From JAJZQH01 sp041658465 (GTDB lineage Bacteria > UBA10199 > 2-02-FULL-44-16 > JAAZCA01): a stretch of 8,604 bases of DNA. This document shows, in pieces, positions 1 to 5,925 of this stretch (position 1 is its first letter; each line of letters begins with the position of its first letter). The position numbers were made by a program, and so were the translations under genes. Where the stretch lies: assembly GCA_041658465.1 (NCBI GenBank), contig JBBAAC010000098.1, forward strand, positions 1 through 8,604, given 5' to 3'. A model generated the notes under the pieces. It was not told where the DNA came from and did no database searches. It saw nothing but the letters and a program-made list of their open reading frames with translations.

Positions 1-402
1 GAGCTGGTCCTCGTTCTGGATCGACTTGAGCAGGCCCCTCGTGATGAAGATGAATCCTCCGGGCGCCGCGAACGCGTTGACTTCGTCGCTGCGAAGCACC
101 GCGAAGTGATAGCCGCCGAATGTGACCGGCCTGTCGGAATGGTAGGCTACGACCAGACCCACCTTGTTCACGTATTCATCGAGCGCCGCATTGCCCATCA
201 GCGGGTACTTGTCGATGATCATCGCTGCCACTGCGCGGCCGATATAATGTTCCTCGGACGGCGTTATATCTTTCGAGGCCGCCGCTATCTGTTGGACCCC
301 GCCTATGCCGCTGGATACCGCCTGGCCGATGTCGAATGCATGCGCCTGCGCTGCGAGTGCGATTGCGGCTATTGCTCCGAATATTGCGAAGATGCGTTTC
401 AT
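1..402 (-). CDS. M48-family (BepA/YfgC-like) exported metalloprotease, N-terminal part
   Basis: Reading on the minus strand from ATG at 402, the frame stays open for 134 codons to base 1, so the gene is cut by the window edge. A strong Shine-Dalgarno (AAGGAGG, 414-408) fixes the start. Residues 1-23 are a Sec signal peptide (MKRIFAIFGAIAAIALAAQA). The mature part contains an EEHYIGRAVAAMI stretch, then YVNKVG and DEVNAFAAPGGFIFITRGLL, followed by NEDQL. This is the conserved lead-in of periplasmic M48 peptidases, where the HExxH zinc site comes a few residues later; that site would lie beyond the window. Family members degrade or assist misfolded envelope proteins. It is the third gene of the cyclase-SH3-protease set, 153 bp after the SH3 gene, with a palindromic repeat between. 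Family assignment is confident; catalytic competence cannot be judged here. Confidence 0.85.
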   Translation of the reverse strand, partial: MKRIFAIFGAIAAIALAAQAHAFDIGQAVSSGIGGVQQIAAASKDITPSEEHYIGRAVAAMIIDKYPLMGNAALDEYVNKVGLVVAYHSDRPVTFGGYHFAVLRSDEVNAFAAPGGFIFITRGLLKSIQNEDQL

Positions 403-455
403 TGTGTCCTCCTTCATGTCATCTATTGAGTCCTGCAAAATACTGTGACAAACAA

Positions 456-547
456 CCCCTCCCCTTTGTAAGGGGAGGATGGGAGGGGCAGACCATGGAT
501 GGAACAATGATCTACCTCCCCTTTCCCCTCCTTACAAGGGAGGGGTA
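456..547. repeat. Palindromic repeat, copy 1 (arms pointing outward)
   Basis: About 92 bp made of two inverted units. Each unit contains its own hairpin: 458-478 (CCTCCCCTT-TGT-AAGGGGAGG, perfect 9-bp stem) and 525-545 (CCCCTCC pairing with GGAGGGG). The motif gatctacc lies on the inner side of the right unit (509-516), and a decayed complement ggcagacc lies at 487-494, so the two units face outward from the centre. The same family recurs at 1050-1128 and 6903-6986. It fills the spacer between the SH3 and M48 genes and starts about 10 bp past the SH3 stop. No T-tract follows either stem, so a simple intrinsic terminator is unlikely. Confidence 0.8.
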
Positions 548-555
548 CATAAGTA

Positions 556-1029
556 TCACTTATTTAACTTCCCGCTCGCTATGAACTGATTCAGCTCTCC
601 CTGTGACACCGTGGTCCGCTCCATCCTGTCGACCTGCGCATATGCCGCCGCGAGTTGGGCGTTGTCCTTCTTGTACTGGCCCTCGACCTGCGGATTGAAG
701 CCTTTACCGGCGAGCGCGGTCTCGTCGTGCGATACGCCCTTTGCCGCGTAGTTCTTGCCCGCGTCGACCGAGGGCTTTGCCGTGCCGGTGGCGTTCTTGG
801 GGATGAAGCCGTGCGGCTGAGAGATCTGGTACCAGTTGCCATCCTCGCCGGTCACCTCGACGCCGGCGCCGTACGGCAGCGTGCCGACAGTGGCCGACAT
901 ATAGTTGGCCTGGGCCTTCACCGGCACTTCGCGCACCTGCACCGAGAGTTGTTTTGCAGCATGCGCTGCACTGGCCGCCATGCATATGGCCACCAGCGCA
1001 GACAACACTATGATTTTTTTCCGACTCAT
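556..1029 (-). CDS. Exported SH3-like domain protein
   Basis: A 157-residue protein with ATG at 1029 and a clear Shine-Dalgarno (AAAAGGAGG, 1043-1035). Residues 1-24 form a Sec signal peptide ending AAHA-A with no lipobox. Residues 27-80 resemble a bacterial SH3 (SH3b) fold: the pattern is VREVPVKAQANYMSATVGTL, then YGAGVEVTGEDGNWYQIS, then GFIPKNA. The C-terminal 50 residues (from GFNPQVEGQYKKDNAQL) contain a conserved-looking AAYAQVDRMER segment seen in this type of small periplasmic protein. SH3b domains usually bind peptidoglycan or protein ligands; the ligand here is unknown. The gene lies between the cyclase (107 bp upstream) and the M48 protease (153 bp downstream) on the same strand, so co-transcription and a shared periplasmic role are likely but inferred. 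Confidence 0.8.
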   Translation of the reverse strand: MSRKKIIVLSALVAICMAASAAHAAKQLSVQVREVPVKAQANYMSATVGTLPYGAGVEVTGEDGNWYQISQPHGFIPKNATGTAKPSVDAGKNYAAKGVSHDETALAGKGFNPQVEGQYKKDNAQLAAAYAQVDRMERTTVSQGELNQFIASGKLNK

Positions 1030-1049
1030 TCGAGCCTCCTTTTGTTTAC

Positions 1050-1128
1050 CCCTCCCCTTTGTAAGGGGAGGGAAGGGAGGGGTAGATCACGATCTACCTC
1101 CCCTTTCCCCTCCTTACAAAGGAGGGGA
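1050..1128. repeat. Palindromic repeat, copy 2 (arms pointing outward)
   Basis: A near-perfect inverted repeat of about 79 bp in the spacer between the cyclase and SH3 genes. Its centre is ggtagatc-ac-gatctacc (1081-1098). Each arm carries its own 9-bp hairpin with a 3-nt loop: 1051-1071 (CCTCCCCTT-TGT-AAGGGGAGG) and 1107-1127 (CCCCTCCTT-ACA-AAGGAGGGG). It ends 9 bp from the cyclase stop codon. It has the same architecture as copy 1; in copy 3 the same half-units are joined the opposite way round. If transcribed it would fold into a strong stem inside the operon mRNA, possibly acting on stability or relative expression (inference). Confidence 0.85.
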
Positions 1129-1136
1129 ATCAATTT

Positions 1137-3245
1137 TTATTTCTCAGTGAACGTTATCACGCCGTCAAAATTCTCCGGCGGATTCGAGGCGTACTTATCG
1201 CACACCGACAGGTAGTATGCAACGACCGAGTCGCCCTTGCCGCCGAGCTCCTCGAACGCTGCCTTTGCGCGACCAAAATCCGCAGAATTGAATCGCTGCA
1301 TGGCAGCGCCGAATTTTGCAAGCTCGTCCAGCGCAGCGGGGTCAAGCCCCCCCTTTGCGGCCAGCGGCTCATAGATCGCAATCGGCTCGGAGCGGCCCTT
1401 GACCCGCACGCGGCCGATCAGCCTCGCCTCCACCGCATCTTGCGCCTCACGATATGTGGCCTCGCTCACGATTATGCGCGTGCCGAACTTCTTGTTGAGG
1501 CCCTCCAGCCGGGATGCGAGGTTCACTGTGTCGCCGATCGCGGTGTAGTTGAAGCGCAGGTCCGAGCCCACGTTTCCCACCACCGCGTTGCCGGTATGTA
1601 TGCCGATCCTGGTCTGAAATTCCGGCATGGCCTCGAGCGCCTTCTGCACCTCTATCGCCGACAGAACCGCGTGCGCTGCGTGGTCTTTGATAGGGAGCGG
1701 GGCGCCCCAGAATGCCATCACTGCATCGCCGATATATTTGTCGAGCGTACCCTCATGCCCGGTGATGATCCCTGTTACCTCCGTGAGATATCTGCACAGC
1801 CGGCTCACGAGCTCTGTGGGCGACATGCCCTCAGAGATCGAGGTGAAGTTCGCGATGTCTGAGAAGAACACCGTGACTTCCCGTTCCTCTCCGCCCATGC
1901 GCACGTTGTCCGGGTCCTTTGCGATCTCGCCCACAACCGCGGGCGAGAGGTACTGGCCGAACGCGCGCTTGATCGCGCGGCGCCGTTTGCCCTCGGTCAT
2001 GTAGTTTCTAAGGATCACCGCAAACGAGGAGAGCGCAAGTGCTGCGATCGGCGCTGCGAGCGGAATCCACATCCCCTTCCAGAAGGAACAAAACGCCAGC
2101 GCGATGTATGCGCACGCAATGCCCGCGATCCACGCGATGATGTGCGAGAGCCGCGAGACCTGCGAGAGGCCAAGGGCAGCGCCGAGCGCCATGAGGAGGA
2201 TAATGACAACGCGCGCACCAGCATGCAGAGGTGTTATGAACGAGTGGCGCAGGAGCGAGTCAATGACGGTCGCGTGCACCTCGGGGCCGGGATAGACCTT
2301 TGCCAGCGGCGTGGGCTTGAGGTCGTAGAGCCCCGGCGCAGCCACACCTATTATAATGATACGGTCCTTGAGCACTGCAGGGTCGAGGTCGGGCTTTTTA
2401 CCCTCTGATATCTGCTGGTTAGAGATCAGGACCTGTGCCAGCGGGTAGACGGGGTATGAGTCCACGCCGCCGATGTAGTTGATCATCAAATTGCCGTCGT
2501 CATCCAGCGGCACGCGTCTGCCGTCTATCTTGAGGTCTGTAGGCGATTTCCAGTCGATGGAGCCGAAATGTGCCACATTGCCTGCTACTTCTGCTGCTGC
2601 CAGCGGCAGGATCGAGTCGTCAAGCCTTACAGCCAGCGGCAGCCTGCGGAAGATTCCATCTGCGTCTGGTGCCACCTGCGCGTTGCCGAATCCTGCTGCG
2701 TGTTCTGCAATTACAGGGATCGGCGCAGACTTGAGTGAGCGCACCTCCTGCAGAAAGGGCTGCGGCTTTGCGCCAAACGGCATGTGCGCCTGCTCAAGGA
2801 TCCTGGCTGCCGTGCCCTTTGCCTCGCCCTCGTCTTTGCTCGCGAAATAGACGAAGTATGATGGCGGACCCGCTGCAATGCCTTTGGCAAAGCCCTCATC
2901 GTCCGCAACGCCGTAGGAAGAATCCTCGGAGAAGAAGAGATCAAAGAGCACGGCCTTTGCTCCACCGCGCCGCGCGAATTCGAGCGCGCCTGCGTAGAGC
3001 TCGCGGGGCCACGGCCACGTGATGCCCATCTCTTTCATGGTGTCGAGCGAAGGCTGGTCCACGTAGAGCAGCGCGACATTCTCGCCGCTCCCCTTTGCCG
3101 CATGGCGCGTGGCCATCATGCGCAAATCATATGTCTTGTATTCAAGCGCGTGCAAAAGCCCGGTGACGTCGAGCACAGCAAAGATCGCTGCGGCCGCGAC
3201 GCCTATGACAATGCCCCAGAGGGCGTGACGGGTGCGTGGTGTCAC
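1137..3245 (-). CDS. CHASE2-domain membrane class III nucleotidyl (adenylate) cyclase
   Basis: A 702-residue protein starting at GTG 3245, with no Shine-Dalgarno visible upstream. One TM segment (about residues 9-28) precedes a periplasmic CHASE2 sensor domain (about 32-335, with the typical ALLYVDQPSL, WPWPRELYA and FDLFF motifs). About three TM helices follow (about 343-412), then a cytosolic class III cyclase domain (about 450-628). Catalytic residues are present: metal-binding D463 (FFSDIANF) and D507 (KYIGDAV), adenine-selecting K503 and D572 (AIGDTVN), and transition-state N575 and R579. This predicts an active adenylate cyclase turning an envelope signal into cAMP. A C-terminal tail (640-702) looks helical and repeat-like. 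It is first in an operon with an SH3 protein and an M48 protease. Family certain; cAMP rather than cGMP is inferred from K503/D572; the ligand is unknown. Confidence 0.93.
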   Translation of the reverse strand: MTPRTRHALWGIVIGVAAAAIFAVLDVTGLLHALEYKTYDLRMMATRHAAKGSGENVALLYVDQPSLDTMKEMGITWPWPRELYAGALEFARRGGAKAVLFDLFFSEDSSYGVADDEGFAKGIAAGPPSYFVYFASKDEGEAKGTAARILEQAHMPFGAKPQPFLQEVRSLKSAPIPVIAEHAAGFGNAQVAPDADGIFRRLPLAVRLDDSILPLAAAEVAGNVAHFGSIDWKSPTDLKIDGRRVPLDDDGNLMINYIGGVDSYPVYPLAQVLISNQQISEGKKPDLDPAVLKDRIIIIGVAAPGLYDLKPTPLAKVYPGPEVHATVIDSLLRHSFITPLHAGARVVIILLMALGAALGLSQVSRLSHIIAWIAGIACAYIALAFCSFWKGMWIPLAAPIAALALSSFAVILRNYMTEGKRRRAIKRAFGQYLSPAVVGEIAKDPDNVRMGGEEREVTVFFSDIANFTSISEGMSPTELVSRLCRYLTEVTGIITGHEGTLDKYIGDAVMAFWGAPLPIKDHAAHAVLSAIEVQKALEAMPEFQTRIGIHTGNAVVGNVGSDLRFNYTAIGDTVNLASRLEGLNKKFGTRIIVSEATYREAQDAVEARLIGRVRVKGRSEPIAIYEPLAAKGGLDPAALDELAKFGAAMQRFNSADFGRAKAAFEELGGKGDSVVAYYLSVCDKYASNPPENFDGVITFTEK

Positions 3246-3251
3246 GCAAGA

Positions 3252-3280
3252 AGAATCCCGTGGTATCGTCCGCTTGTCAA
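3252..3280 (-). promoter_or_regulatory. Candidate cyclase promoter, possibly leaderless
   Basis: On the minus strand a consensus -35 TTGACA (3280-3275) is followed by a 17-nt spacer and a weak -10 GATTCT (3257-3252). The predicted transcript start, about 7 nt further, falls on or next to the GTG start codon at 3245. The cyclase gene has no recognisable Shine-Dalgarno, which fits leaderless translation. The -10 match is only 3 of 6, so this call rests mainly on the -35 and the spacing. Confidence 0.35.
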
Positions 3281-3290
3281 TACATTGACA
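3275..3290. promoter_or_regulatory. Inverted repeat, candidate operator of the cyclase promoter
   Basis: TGTCAAT-AC-ATTGACA is a perfect dyad with 7-bp arms. It overlaps the proposed -35 of the cyclase promoter and lies in the divergent spacer before the lipoprotein gene. Written as TGTCA-N6-TGACA it has the half-site spacing of CRP/FNR-superfamily operators, whose best-known members use TGTGA-N6-TCACA or closely related arms. A site overlapping the -35 would most simply repress. The regulator is unknown and no such regulator is encoded in the window. Confidence 0.45.
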
Positions 3291-3378
3291 CGCAGCCCAT
3301 TTTTTTCAGAATGATAAACAGGTCAGGCGCTTGATCCGCCATAAGTCATTGAAACCAAGCGATTTAATATATTTTCTG

Positions 3379-3392
3379 TGAAAGCGCTTTCT
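3379..3392. promoter_or_regulatory. LacI-family-like palindromic operator upstream of the lipoprotein gene
   Basis: A perfect 12-bp palindrome GAAAGCGCTTTC (3380-3391). With its flanks it reads TGAAAGCGCTTTCT, which is 13 of 14 positions of the classic LacI/GalR-type (cre-like) operator with a central CG. It ends 5 bp before a possible -10 TATATT (3397-3402) and 83 bp before the lipoprotein ATG. The -35 for that -10 is poor (TTCTGT at 17 bp), so an activator-dependent promoter or a chance palindrome remains possible. No LacI-family gene is in the window. Confidence 0.35.
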
Positions 3393-3474
3393 GGTGTATA
3401 TTTTGCAGGAATAATAGAGTGATGCGATTGTTGCTCTTTATGCAGGGGCAGAAATCCAATAACGGAGGTGCACC

Positions 3475-4776
3475 ATGTGGTACAAAACCCTTTTTGCCGC
3501 AATTGCCGTGATCGCGTGCCTTATGCTCCAGTCATGCGGAAAAGCAGCAGAGCAGGGGCCTGCCGTAAGCGGCACACAGCCGGCAGCAAGCCCCCCGGCG
3601 ACCGTGGAGCAGGCACCGGAAGAGGCAACCCCCTCGCCCCCTGGCGAAGTGCAGACCCCGCAAGCGGGCGGGCTATTTTCAGGCTGGCAATTAAGAACTA
3701 AGGGGAAGGATCCGGAGCCATCCCCAGGCTTGCACCATGAATCTGAACAATACCCCGCAGTCACAGAAGTGACGCGGATTCTTTATTATCCTAGTACTTC
3801 AATCATACGCGACACGCGTACATATAAATTTGAATACCTTGATAACCCTGATGAGACGCACACAACTAAGATCACGGGTCCGAACAAGTTCTTATCAGAG
3901 TCCATATTTGATGACTCTGGGAGACTGCTTAAAGTATCGATGAAAGATGTCAGCGCTGACGTCATTACTGTGTTCGCTATTACCTATTCAGATAAGGAAG
4001 GCTGGGAGCGGGTAATAAATGAAATTATACAAAGCGGTACTAAAATCAGTACGGGTATAGTTGCGACGACCCCACTCTGGAAATATGTTTACGCGTATAT
4101 ACAGCCAAAAGGTACGCAAGCGAACCCACACTATGATGTGAAGGTCAGCCCGTACGACAAAAATACTCAGAATTTTGGCGAGCCTTCTAAATTCCTCAGT
4201 CTTCCCTACAAAGCGATAACATTGGATGATATTCAGTTTATGATCCCTCAAGAATATTCCGAAAGTGTCATTATGATGTTGCCTGCGCATCAGGAGATAC
4301 CGTTTAAAAATATATTTCTAGATTACGATTTACAAACTGGTGCGATCGATAAGTATGGCTATAACTTTATTGATAACACTGGCAAAGTATATCCTGACAA
4401 AACACATAATAGGGTTGGCACAATCTCCGATAAGGATAAGGATGGCAATGTTAACCAGCTTGTAATAGCGGCAGGTGATTCATCCGCGAATTTAAATAAG
4501 GTCATGGGGAGTAAATGGGAAAATCAAACGCCAGGCTGCATAAGGGGTGTGGAACTGGTAAAGGAGAATGTTGAGGATTCTTCTTCTTCCGTAATTGAAT
4601 CCCGCACCTTCAAATATGAGTGCATAAAGACCATGCCCCGCATGCCGCCGCCGGACCTTGCGATCCCGTTCCTGGGCACGGGGCTTGTTGAAAATGGGAT
4701 GCCTTCCCTCCTCTTTATGGACCGGATCGACCATCTGGTCGGCAACTACGGCATCGGCCTGGTGCCGCTGTTTTGA
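3475..4776 (+). CDS. Large lipoprotein of unknown function with mosaic base composition
   Basis: A 433-residue protein; ATG 3475 follows a strong Shine-Dalgarno GGAGGTG (3464-3470). Residues 1-20 are a signal peptide ending in lipobox LQSC, with the lipidated Cys at 21, so membrane anchoring is predicted. Residues 22-66 are a Pro/Ala/Glu-rich linker. The body (about 90-380) is a hydrophilic, beta-rich-looking stretch with a DxDxDG calcium-type loop (D319, D321, D323). A proline-rich C-terminus (387-433) ends IGLVPLF. I do not recognise the family. Composition changes abruptly: lines sampled at 3541-3660 are about 72% G+C, at 3781-3840 33%, at 4381-4440 40%, and at 4621-4680 about 67%. The body thus looks imported between host-like ends. 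Its final 24 bp recur at 5899-5922. Confidence 0.85.
   Translation: MWYKTLFAAIAVIACLMLQSCGKAAEQGPAVSGTQPAASPPATVEQAPEEATPSPPGEVQTPQAGGLFSGWQLRTKGKDPEPSPGLHHESEQYPAVTEVTRILYYPSTSIIRDTRTYKFEYLDNPDETHTTKITGPNKFLSESIFDDSGRLLKVSMKDVSADVITVFAITYSDKEGWERVINEIIQSGTKISTGIVATTPLWKYVYAYIQPKGTQANPHYDVKVSPYDKNTQNFGEPSKFLSLPYKAITLDDIQFMIPQEYSESVIMMLPAHQEIPFKNIFLDYDLQTGAIDKYGYNFIDNTGKVYPDKTHNRVGTISDKDKDGNVNQLVIAAGDSSANLNKVMGSKWENQTPGCIRGVELVKENVEDSSSSVIESRTFKYECIKTMPRMPPPDLAIPFLGTGLVENGMPSLLFMDRIDHLVGNYGIGLVPLF
4753..4776 (+). repeat. Direct repeat, left copy (3' end of lipoprotein gene)
   Basis: These 24 bp encode the last seven residues IGLVPLF and the TGA stop of the lipoprotein. They match 5899-5922 at 22 of 24 positions. 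Both differences (GTG/GTC, TTT/TTC) are third-codon-position and silent. Together the two copies bracket the HEPN/MNT pair. Confidence 0.85.
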
Positions 4777-4833
4777 GCGCGATCGCTTGAATGTGAGCCC
4801 AGGGATCCCCTGGAGATTGAATCGAGAAATCTC

Positions 4834-4862
4834 TTGAAAAATGGACATATGTCTGTTATGGT
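4834..4862 (+). promoter_or_regulatory. Promoter of the MNT-HEPN operon, apparently leaderless
   Basis: -35 TTGAAA (4834-4839), exactly 17 nt, then -10 TATGGT (4857-4862). The predicted start of transcription, 7 nt downstream, is the A of the ATG at 4869, so the message would have no 5' leader. No Shine-Dalgarno is visible before the ATG, in agreement. One operator palindrome lies in the spacer and the other over the start site. Confidence 0.6.
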
Positions 4863-4873
4863 AGACATATGTC
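4844..4873. promoter_or_regulatory. Tandem palindromic operators of the toxin-antitoxin operon
   Basis: Two identical perfect palindromes GACATATGTC at 4844-4853 and 4864-4873, both followed by TG, lie 20 bp apart, close to two helical turns. The first sits between -35 and -10; the second covers the predicted transcript start and the start codon. This is the expected layout for autorepression by a DNA-binding antitoxin, here the N-terminal wHTH of the MNT protein. The binding assignment is inferred from position and symmetry. Confidence 0.7.
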
Positions 4874-5504
4874 TGAATATCACGACTCATATAATAAACT
4901 GCTTGGGAATAACATCGCTCTCAGCATCATTAAATACCTTTGTTTTACAGGGAAAGAGATGACAGGTCGAGAAGTTGCAGGTTCCATTGGTTACTCACCT
5001 CAAGCCGTGCTCGATTCATTAAACATGATGGAGAAACTTGCTCTGATCGAATCCAAAAGGGCCGGCCGGGCCAGGCTTTATAAAGTCAATAAGAGCCACT
5101 GGTTCGTTGCACATGCACTAGTCCCCCTGTGGGAAAAAATTGATGAATGGCAGAGGGCCCTGGGAAAATATTATGCCCATCGGCTTAAACCAAAACCTGT
5201 TTCAATAATCATGTTCGGCAGCTTTGCCAGAGGAGAAGAGAATTTTGAAAGCGATCTTGATTTGCTTTTTGTGTATAAAGATACCCAGGCAAAACCGGAT
5301 CTTCTCGATAGGCTGCTCTCTCTAAATTCAGATATACTCACGCTCTATGGAGTTCATTCATCTCCCAAATTTGTTTCAGTCAGCGAGCTGAGAAGATCGA
5401 TAAAAGAAAAAAAAGGATTCATGAGGAACATTTTTATTGAGGGAAAGACAATATATGGTTTAACGCCAAGCGAGGTGTTGAGCTATGACTGCAAAAAAGA
5501 TTAA
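4869..5504 (+). CDS. wHTH-MNT nucleotidyltransferase, antitoxin of a HEPN/MNT pair
   Basis: A 211-residue protein. Residues 14-76 form a winged helix-turn-helix (EMTGREVAGSIGYSPQAVLDSL as the HTH, LIESKRAGRARLYKVN as the wing). Residues 108-195 form a minimal nucleotidyltransferase domain with the signature G117-S118 ... D129-L-D131 followed by a hydrophobic strand (LLFV). Such MNT antitoxins neutralise HEPN ribonucleases by binding or by adenylylating them, and the extra wHTH suits autoregulation at the two palindromes over its own start. ATG 4869 is the only upstream ATG in frame; no Shine-Dalgarno, probably leaderless. The gene overlaps the HEPN gene by 20 bp. It is clearly more AT-rich than trmJ or the cyclase, a sign of transfer. 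Family confident; mechanism inferred from relatives. Confidence 0.9.
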   Translation: MSEYHDSYNKLLGNNIALSIIKYLCFTGKEMTGREVAGSIGYSPQAVLDSLNMMEKLALIESKRAGRARLYKVNKSHWFVAHALVPLWEKIDEWQRALGKYYAHRLKPKPVSIIMFGSFARGEENFESDLDLLFVYKDTQAKPDLLDRLLSLNSDILTLYGVHSSPKFVSVSELRRSIKEKKGFMRNIFIEGKTIYGLTPSEVLSYDCKKD

Positions 5505-5898
5505 AACGGCCATTGCCGATAAAAGGGATTCTGAAAATTATATGAAACGCTCGATGGAGTTGCGACAGAGTATGCGCAATAACCTTGTATTGGAAAATTG
5601 GAATGCGCTGGTTATAGACGCTGTTCATGCTGTAATAAGCGCCAACGATGCCCTGACCGTAGCGCTTGCTGGTGTAAGATGCACTAGCTCAAATCATCTT
5701 GATGCCGTCGAACTTCTAAAACAGTCGATATCAAAAGAATTGCAACCAGACATCGCAAGGCTTGCACGTGTGATATCCATTAAGAGTCATGTTGAGTACG
5801 GACCATCCCTTGTAACAAGAACCGAAGCTGAAAAAATCGCCAAGGACGCCGAGCGTTTTATCGATTGGACAGAAAGCGTGTTACAAAAGGTCAAATAG
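5485..5898 (+). CDS. HEPN-domain protein, probable ribonuclease toxin
   Basis: A 137-residue all-helical protein. ATG 5485 is preceded by GAGGTG (5472-5477) and lies 20 bp inside the end of the MNT gene, so the two are translationally coupled. A HEPN pattern is seen: an N-terminal helix with NYMKRSMELRQS, a middle helix LVIDAVHAVISANDAL, and a C-terminal KSHVEYGPSLVTRTEAEKIAKDAERFIDWTE. The RX4-6H ribonuclease motif fits R95-(6 residues)-H102, with Tyr105 three residues on. In characterised HEPN/MNT systems a nearby Tyr is the site of AMPylation by the antitoxin. The protein could therefore be an MNT-controlled RNase; with the SHVEY variant a loss of activity is also possible. The stop codon TAG (5896-5898) directly abuts the duplicated lipoprotein 3' end. 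Confidence 0.85.
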   Translation: MTAKKIKTAIADKRDSENYMKRSMELRQSMRNNLVLENWNALVIDAVHAVISANDALTVALAGVRCTSSNHLDAVELLKQSISKELQPDIARLARVISIKSHVEYGPSLVTRTEAEKIAKDAERFIDWTESVLQKVK

Positions 5899-5922
5899 AT
5901 CGGCCTGGTCCCGCTGTTCTGA
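5899..5922 (+). pseudogene. Orphan copy of the lipoprotein gene 3' end (direct repeat, right copy)
   Basis: Beginning at the very next base after the HEPN stop codon, these 24 bp again encode IGLVPLF plus TGA, with 22 of 24 bases identical to 4753-4776 and both changes synonymous. There is no upstream reading frame attached to it: the frame enters the HEPN gene. It is best read as the severed end of an older or paralogous lipoprotein gene, displaced by arrival of the HEPN/MNT cassette. Confidence 0.7.
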
Positions 5923-5925
5923 ATT

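Noticed and set aside
655..1215. Long plus-strand open frame over the SH3 gene and the palindrome
   Set aside because: It runs antisense through the well-supported SH3 gene and across repeat copy 2, with Arg/Leu/Gly-rich nonsense composition and no ribosome site; it is a shadow of the GC-rich minus-strand gene.
4799..4833. Hairpins CCAGGG-ATC-CCCTGG (4799-4813) and GAGATT...AATCTC (4813-4833) as a terminator after the lipoprotein gene
   Set aside because: Stems are short (6 bp) and no T-tract follows either one; read-through toward the MNT gene cannot be excluded, but a terminator cannot be supported.
4753..5922. Composite transposon or IS explanation for the flanking repeat
   Set aside because: No transposase frame, no terminal inverted repeats, and the direct repeat ends at a stop codon with silent differences, which does not fit a target-site duplication.
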